Source: a bacterium
Lineage (GTDB): Bacteria > Bacteroidota > Bacteroidia > Bacteroidales > Muribaculaceae
Direction of reading: 5' to 3'
NCBI GenBank assembly: GCA_004561555.1
Contig: SFVH01000009.1
Coordinates: forward strand, 1-64,000
Length of the DNA: 64,000 nt
The notes under the pieces were generated by a model. It was not told the origin of the DNA and made no database searches. It was given only the letters and a program-made list of their open reading frames with translations. A program made the position numbers and the translations under genes. Positions 60,607 through 64,000 of this stretch are shown here, piece by piece (within the stretch, counting starts at the first letter, position 1; each line of letters opens with the position of its first letter).

Positions 60607-63600
60607 ATGAGTATTTATCAGACAGCCGTCAAACGGCCCATAACAACGATATTAATATTCCTGGGCATTGCCATCTTCGGCATGTTCTCACTGTCAAGGT
60701 TATCAATAGACCTTTACCCTGACATCGAGACCAACTCTATCATGGTGATGACCACCTACAGCGGTGCCAGCGCCGAAGACATCGAAACCAACATCACTCG
60801 CCCGCTGGAAAACACCCTCAACTCGGTGAGCGACCTTAAGCACATCACCTCAAACTCCAAGGAAGGTGTGTCGATTATCACCTTGCAATTTGAGTATGGC
60901 ATCGACATCGACGTTGCCACCAACGACGTGCGCGACAAACTCGACCGCGTGACCACCCTTCCCGATGGCGCTCAAACACCTATCTTGTTTAAGTTTGGTA
61001 CCGACGATATTCCTATCCTTATCCTTTCCGTAACCAGCAAGGAAAGTATGTCGGGACTCTACAAGATACTCGATGACCAAGTGGCTACACCATTGGCTCG
61101 CGTGTCGGGCGTAGGCTCGGTATCAATCTCCGGCATTCCGGAGCGCGAGATGCAGGTGCTGTGCGACCCCTACAAACTCGATGCCTATGGCATCACCGTG
61201 GAGAAAATTAGCCAGATTCTTGCCGCCGAAAACCTCAACGTGCCGGCAGGAACGGTCGACTTTGGCTCCAACGTCTATTCGATGCGCGTACAAAAGGAGT
61301 TTTCCGGACGCGACGAGATACTTGACATCGTGGTAGGCACCCACGACGGGGTGCCTGTCTATCTGCGTGATGTGGCACGTGTGGAAGATGCGCCCGAAGA
61401 ACGTGCGCAAGAAGCATACAACGATGGTGAGAAGGGCGGCATGATTATCGTGCAAAAACAATCGGGTGCCAACTCGGTGACTATCTCACGCGCTGTGATG
61501 AAACGCCTGGGCGAAATACAGCCTACACTGCCATCCGACGTGCATATCGGTGTTATCATCGACACCAGCGACTTCATTGTGCGCACCATCGATTCTCTTC
61601 AAGACACCATCCTTATGACAATGCTCATCGTGAGCCTTGTGGTGCTTTTATTCTTGGGACGTTGGCGTGCTACGTTTGTAATCGTGCTCACCATCCCTAT
61701 TTCTCTTCTTTCTGCCCTCATCTACCTTCTTGCCACAGGCAACACTCTCAACATCATCTCAATGAGTGCGCTGTCGATAGCCATCGGTATGGTTGTGGAC
61801 AATGCCATTGTGGTGCTTGAAAACATCACCACCCACATTGAGCGAGGTAGCCGACCACGACAAGCGGCAATGTTTGCCACCAACGAGGTTGCAATCTCCG
61901 TAATGGCATCCACCCTCACCACCATAGCCGTATTCCTACCGCTGACAATGATGACAGGTATTGCCGGCATTATGTTTAAACAATTGGGATGGATGGTGAC
62001 GATTATCCTCTCTGTATCGACCATCGGCGCTATCACCTTGACCCCGACGCTTTGCTCGTTGATGTTGCGACTCAATAAGAAATACAACATCTTCCAAAAG
62101 ATGGTGTCAAATCCGTTTGACCGCGTGTTGAAGAAAGTCACCAATTGGTATGCTTCATTGCTACGCGTGTGTCTGCGCTATCGCAAGACCACTATTATCG
62201 CAATGATAGGGCTCTTCCTCGGCACACTATTTATCATCGGACCGAACATTAAGACAGAGTTTTTCCCCACCCAAGACAACTCTCGCATCGGCATCACCAT
62301 CAAACTTCCTGCCGGCACACGTCAGGAAGTGACCCGCGAGCTGGGCTTCCGCATCTATAATCAGCTGAAAGCCAACCAGCCTGAAATCGAGACAATCAAC
62401 TTCTCCGAAGGTCAAGCCGGCGAAGACAACATCTTCGGCAATATGCAAGACAATGGCAACAACATCTTGAAATACAACATCAAGACCGTAACCTCTACGG
62501 CTCGCGACCGCTCATTAGGCGAGATTTGCGATGCTATACGCTACGACCTTGCCGAATATCCGGAGATACGCACCTTCAACGTAGCTGCCGGCGGCGGTAA
62601 CTCCGGCATCGGCGGTGAAGCGGCTGCCGAGATAGAAATCTATGGCTACGACTTCAACGAATCTGACCGCATTGCCAATGAAGTGGCTATGAAGATGCGC
62701 AAGGTGAAGAGCTGCTCGCAGGTGGATATCAGCCGCGACGAGTATAATCCGGAATATCGTGTGGACTTCGACCGCCGTAAACTCGCCCTCAACGGCTTGA
62801 ACATGCAGACAGCAGCAATGAGTCTGCGCAACCGCATCACCGGTAGTGTGCAGACCTACTACCGCGAAGACGGCGACGAATATGACATCCGTGTGCGCCT
62901 CGACAGAAAATATCGCGAATCTATTGAAGATATCGAAAATATCACCATCTACAACAATGCCGGTCAAGGCATCAAAATTCGCGACTTAGGGCAAGTGGTG
63001 GAGTCGCAATCGCCGCCCACCATCGAGCGCAAAGACCGCGAACGTGTAATCACCGTGAAATGTATCGTGGCTAAGGGATATGCTCTCTCTGATGTTACCG
63101 CCGAAGTTAACCGCGTGATGGCTGAAACCGACCTTCCCGCAGGCTTTACCTGGCAATATGGCGGCACATTTGAAGACCAACAAGACACATTTGCCGACAT
63201 GATAATGCTTATGGCACTTATCGTCGTGCTCGTATTCATCATTATGGCGTCGCAGTTTGAGTCGCTGACCTATCCGTTTGTGATTATGTTCTCCATCCCG
63301 TTTGCAATCACGGGTGTGCTCTTGGGATTGTTTTTCACGGGCACTCCGCTGAGTGTGATGGCGATGTTGGGCTTATTGATGTTGATTGGTATCGTAGTAA
63401 ACAACGGTATTGTGCTCATCGACTACATTATGCTTTGCCGCGAAAGAGGTTTGGGATTGGTGAAGTCGGTGATTACTTCCGGGCGCTCTCGTCTGCGTCC
63501 TATCCTTATGACCACCTTCACTACCGTTATCGGTATGATTCCTATGGCTGTAGGCACCGGCGAAGGCTCTGAAATGTGGCGTGCTATGGGTATGTCGGTG

Positions 63601-63723
63601 GCGTGGGGTCTATCGTTCTCCACTCTGATTACGTTGATAATCATCCCTACTCTTTACAGCATCTTCGCTCGCAACGGCATTCGCCGCGCACGAAAAAAAG
63701 AACTTAAAATGATGAAGAAATAA
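60607..63723 (+). CDS. RND-family efflux permease (AcrB/HAE1 type)
   Basis: 1038 residues with 12 membrane helices and two large periplasmic loops. MSIYQTAVKRPITTILIFLG is the standard start; helix 4 carries GMVVDNAIVVLENITTHIER with the first proton-relay Asp but Asn in place of the second, as in many Bacteroidetes members; FSIPFAITGVLLGLFFTGTP and GIVVNNGIVLIDYIM mark the second half. Proton-driven export of drugs or envelope compounds. 12 nt behind the adaptor gene. Confidence 0.95.
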   Translation: MSIYQTAVKRPITTILIFLGIAIFGMFSLSRLSIDLYPDIETNSIMVMTTYSGASAEDIETNITRPLENTLNSVSDLKHITSNSKEGVSIITLQFEYGIDIDVATNDVRDKLDRVTTLPDGAQTPILFKFGTDDIPILILSVTSKESMSGLYKILDDQVATPLARVSGVGSVSISGIPEREMQVLCDPYKLDAYGITVEKISQILAAENLNVPAGTVDFGSNVYSMRVQKEFSGRDEILDIVVGTHDGVPVYLRDVARVEDAPEERAQEAYNDGEKGGMIIVQKQSGANSVTISRAVMKRLGEIQPTLPSDVHIGVIIDTSDFIVRTIDSLQDTILMTMLIVSLVVLLFLGRWRATFVIVLTIPISLLSALIYLLATGNTLNIISMSALSIAIGMVVDNAIVVLENITTHIERGSRPRQAAMFATNEVAISVMASTLTTIAVFLPLTMMTGIAGIMFKQLGWMVTIILSVSTIGAITLTPTLCSLMLRLNKKYNIFQKMVSNPFDRVLKKVTNWYASLLRVCLRYRKTTIIAMIGLFLGTLFIIGPNIKTEFFPTQDNSRIGITIKLPAGTRQEVTRELGFRIYNQLKANQPEIETINFSEGQAGEDNIFGNMQDNGNNILKYNIKTVTSTARDRSLGEICDAIRYDLAEYPEIRTFNVAAGGGNSGIGGEAAAEIEIYGYDFNESDRIANEVAMKMRKVKSCSQVDISRDEYNPEYRVDFDRRKLALNGLNMQTAAMSLRNRITGSVQTYYREDGDEYDIRVRLDRKYRESIEDIENITIYNNAGQGIKIRDLGQVVESQSPPTIERKDRERVITVKCIVAKGYALSDVTAEVNRVMAETDLPAGFTWQYGGTFEDQQDTFADMIMLMALIVVLVFIIMASQFESLTYPFVIMFSIPFAITGVLLGLFFTGTPLSVMAMLGLLMLIGIVVNNGIVLIDYIMLCRERGLGLVKSVITSGRSRLRPILMTTFTTVIGMIPMAVGTGEGSEMWRAMGMSVAWGLSFSTLITLIIIPTLYSIFARNGIRRARKKELKMMKK

Positions 63724-64000
63724 TGAAAGCAATATTTATAGCATACAATCAAGCGCACATCGACGATGTGCAGAAAGTGTTAACCACCCATAACGTGAAG
63801 GGATTCACCGGATGGGAGTCGCTCATCGGTGCGGGAAGTAACACCGGAGAACCTCACTTAGGCTCACACGCTTGGCCTACGCTCAACTCTGCTGTAATAG
63901 CAGTGGTTGCCGACAATAAAGTGGCAGGCTTACTTTCCGACCTCAAGGCGCTTGATGAAGAAAGTCCGCAATTAGGACTGCGTGCTTTCACATGGAATGT
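63723..64000 (+). CDS. PII-like transporter-associated protein (PG0541 family), cut by the window end
   Basis: The first 92 codons are present: MKAIFIAYNQAHIDDVQKVL, then GFTGWESLIGAGSNTGEPHL. The ferredoxin-like PII fold and the position (ATG overlapping the RND stop as TAATG) match the small PG0541-type proteins found behind RND operons in Bacteroidetes. Possibly senses a ligand and modulates the pump. Confidence 0.8.
   Translation, partial: MKAIFIAYNQAHIDDVQKVLTTHNVKGFTGWESLIGAGSNTGEPHLGSHAWPTLNSAVIAVVADNKVAGLLSDLKALDEESPQLGLRAFTWN

Overview
The window is chromosomal DNA of a gut-type Bacteroidales bacterium; a member or close relative of Muribaculaceae or Prevotellaceae is my best guess. 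The evidence is the recurrent Bacteroidetes promoter (TTTG, 19-21 nt, TAnnTTTG) read directly in front of many genes and tRNAs, the C-terminal sorting-type tails on large secreted proteins, and family content typical of the phylum (NamZ/DUF1343, DUF4254, PG0541-like protein, OMP_b-brl_3 barrel, SIS-only KdsD-like isomerase, SurA-type chaperone). No integrase, CRISPR array, rRNA or complete insertion sequence is visible.

Layout. 0-3.2 kb: a secreted GH31 alpha-glucosidase with a starch-binding-like N-terminus. 3.3-3.8 kb: an IS30-family remnant with both inverted repeats. 3.9-11 kb: a periplasmic PpiD/SurA chaperone, metK behind a SAM-II-type riboswitch, a MerR regulator with an operator inside its own promoter, a GNAT, tRNA-Gln and pfkA. 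11.3-18.8 kb: an ABC exporter/GntR/outer-membrane barrel operon, then a NatAB-type ABC pair. 18.9-23.5 kb: a truncated acidic fragment, GNAT, M16 peptidase, TPR protein, folB and a beta-helix lipoprotein. 23.6-27.3 kb: three unknown overlapping genes, one with unimolecular-spanin topology, followed by an ECF sigma operon with a barrel protein. 27.3-31.1 kb: birA, secG, a TPR-like gene, lptE and a sigma54 activator. 31.2-35.2 kb: a decayed sorting-domain fragment, an 81-bp tandem repeat carrying a promoter -33 box, then NamZ, an SSS symporter and a WYL regulator. 35.2-42.4 kb: two minus-strand operons for envelope sugars, riboflavin and lipid phosphates. 42.5-51.2 kb: DUF4254, GT9, ruvB, a small independent transcript, tRNA-Lys, a glycosyltransferase, lysS, gpsA and pgi. 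51.4-57.6 kb: a large secreted protein, the Band-7/NfeD pair and a SulP transporter. 58-64 kb: tRNA-Val and a tripartite RND efflux operon ending in a PII-like gene cut by the window edge.

The most unusual observations are (1) the spanin-like three-gene cassette at 23.6-24.9 kb, (2) a cluster of internal deletions in conserved housekeeping genes between 44.0 and 49.3 kb (GT9, lysS twice, gpsA), with a possible fifth case at the 5' end of the 51.4-kb gene, which is either assembly loss or real decay, (3) the SAM-II-like aptamer about 20 nt after a predicted Bacteroidetes transcription start in front of metK, and (4) a promoter-ORF-terminator small transcript at 45.2-45.5 kb. All family names come from recognition by eye; no search was run.
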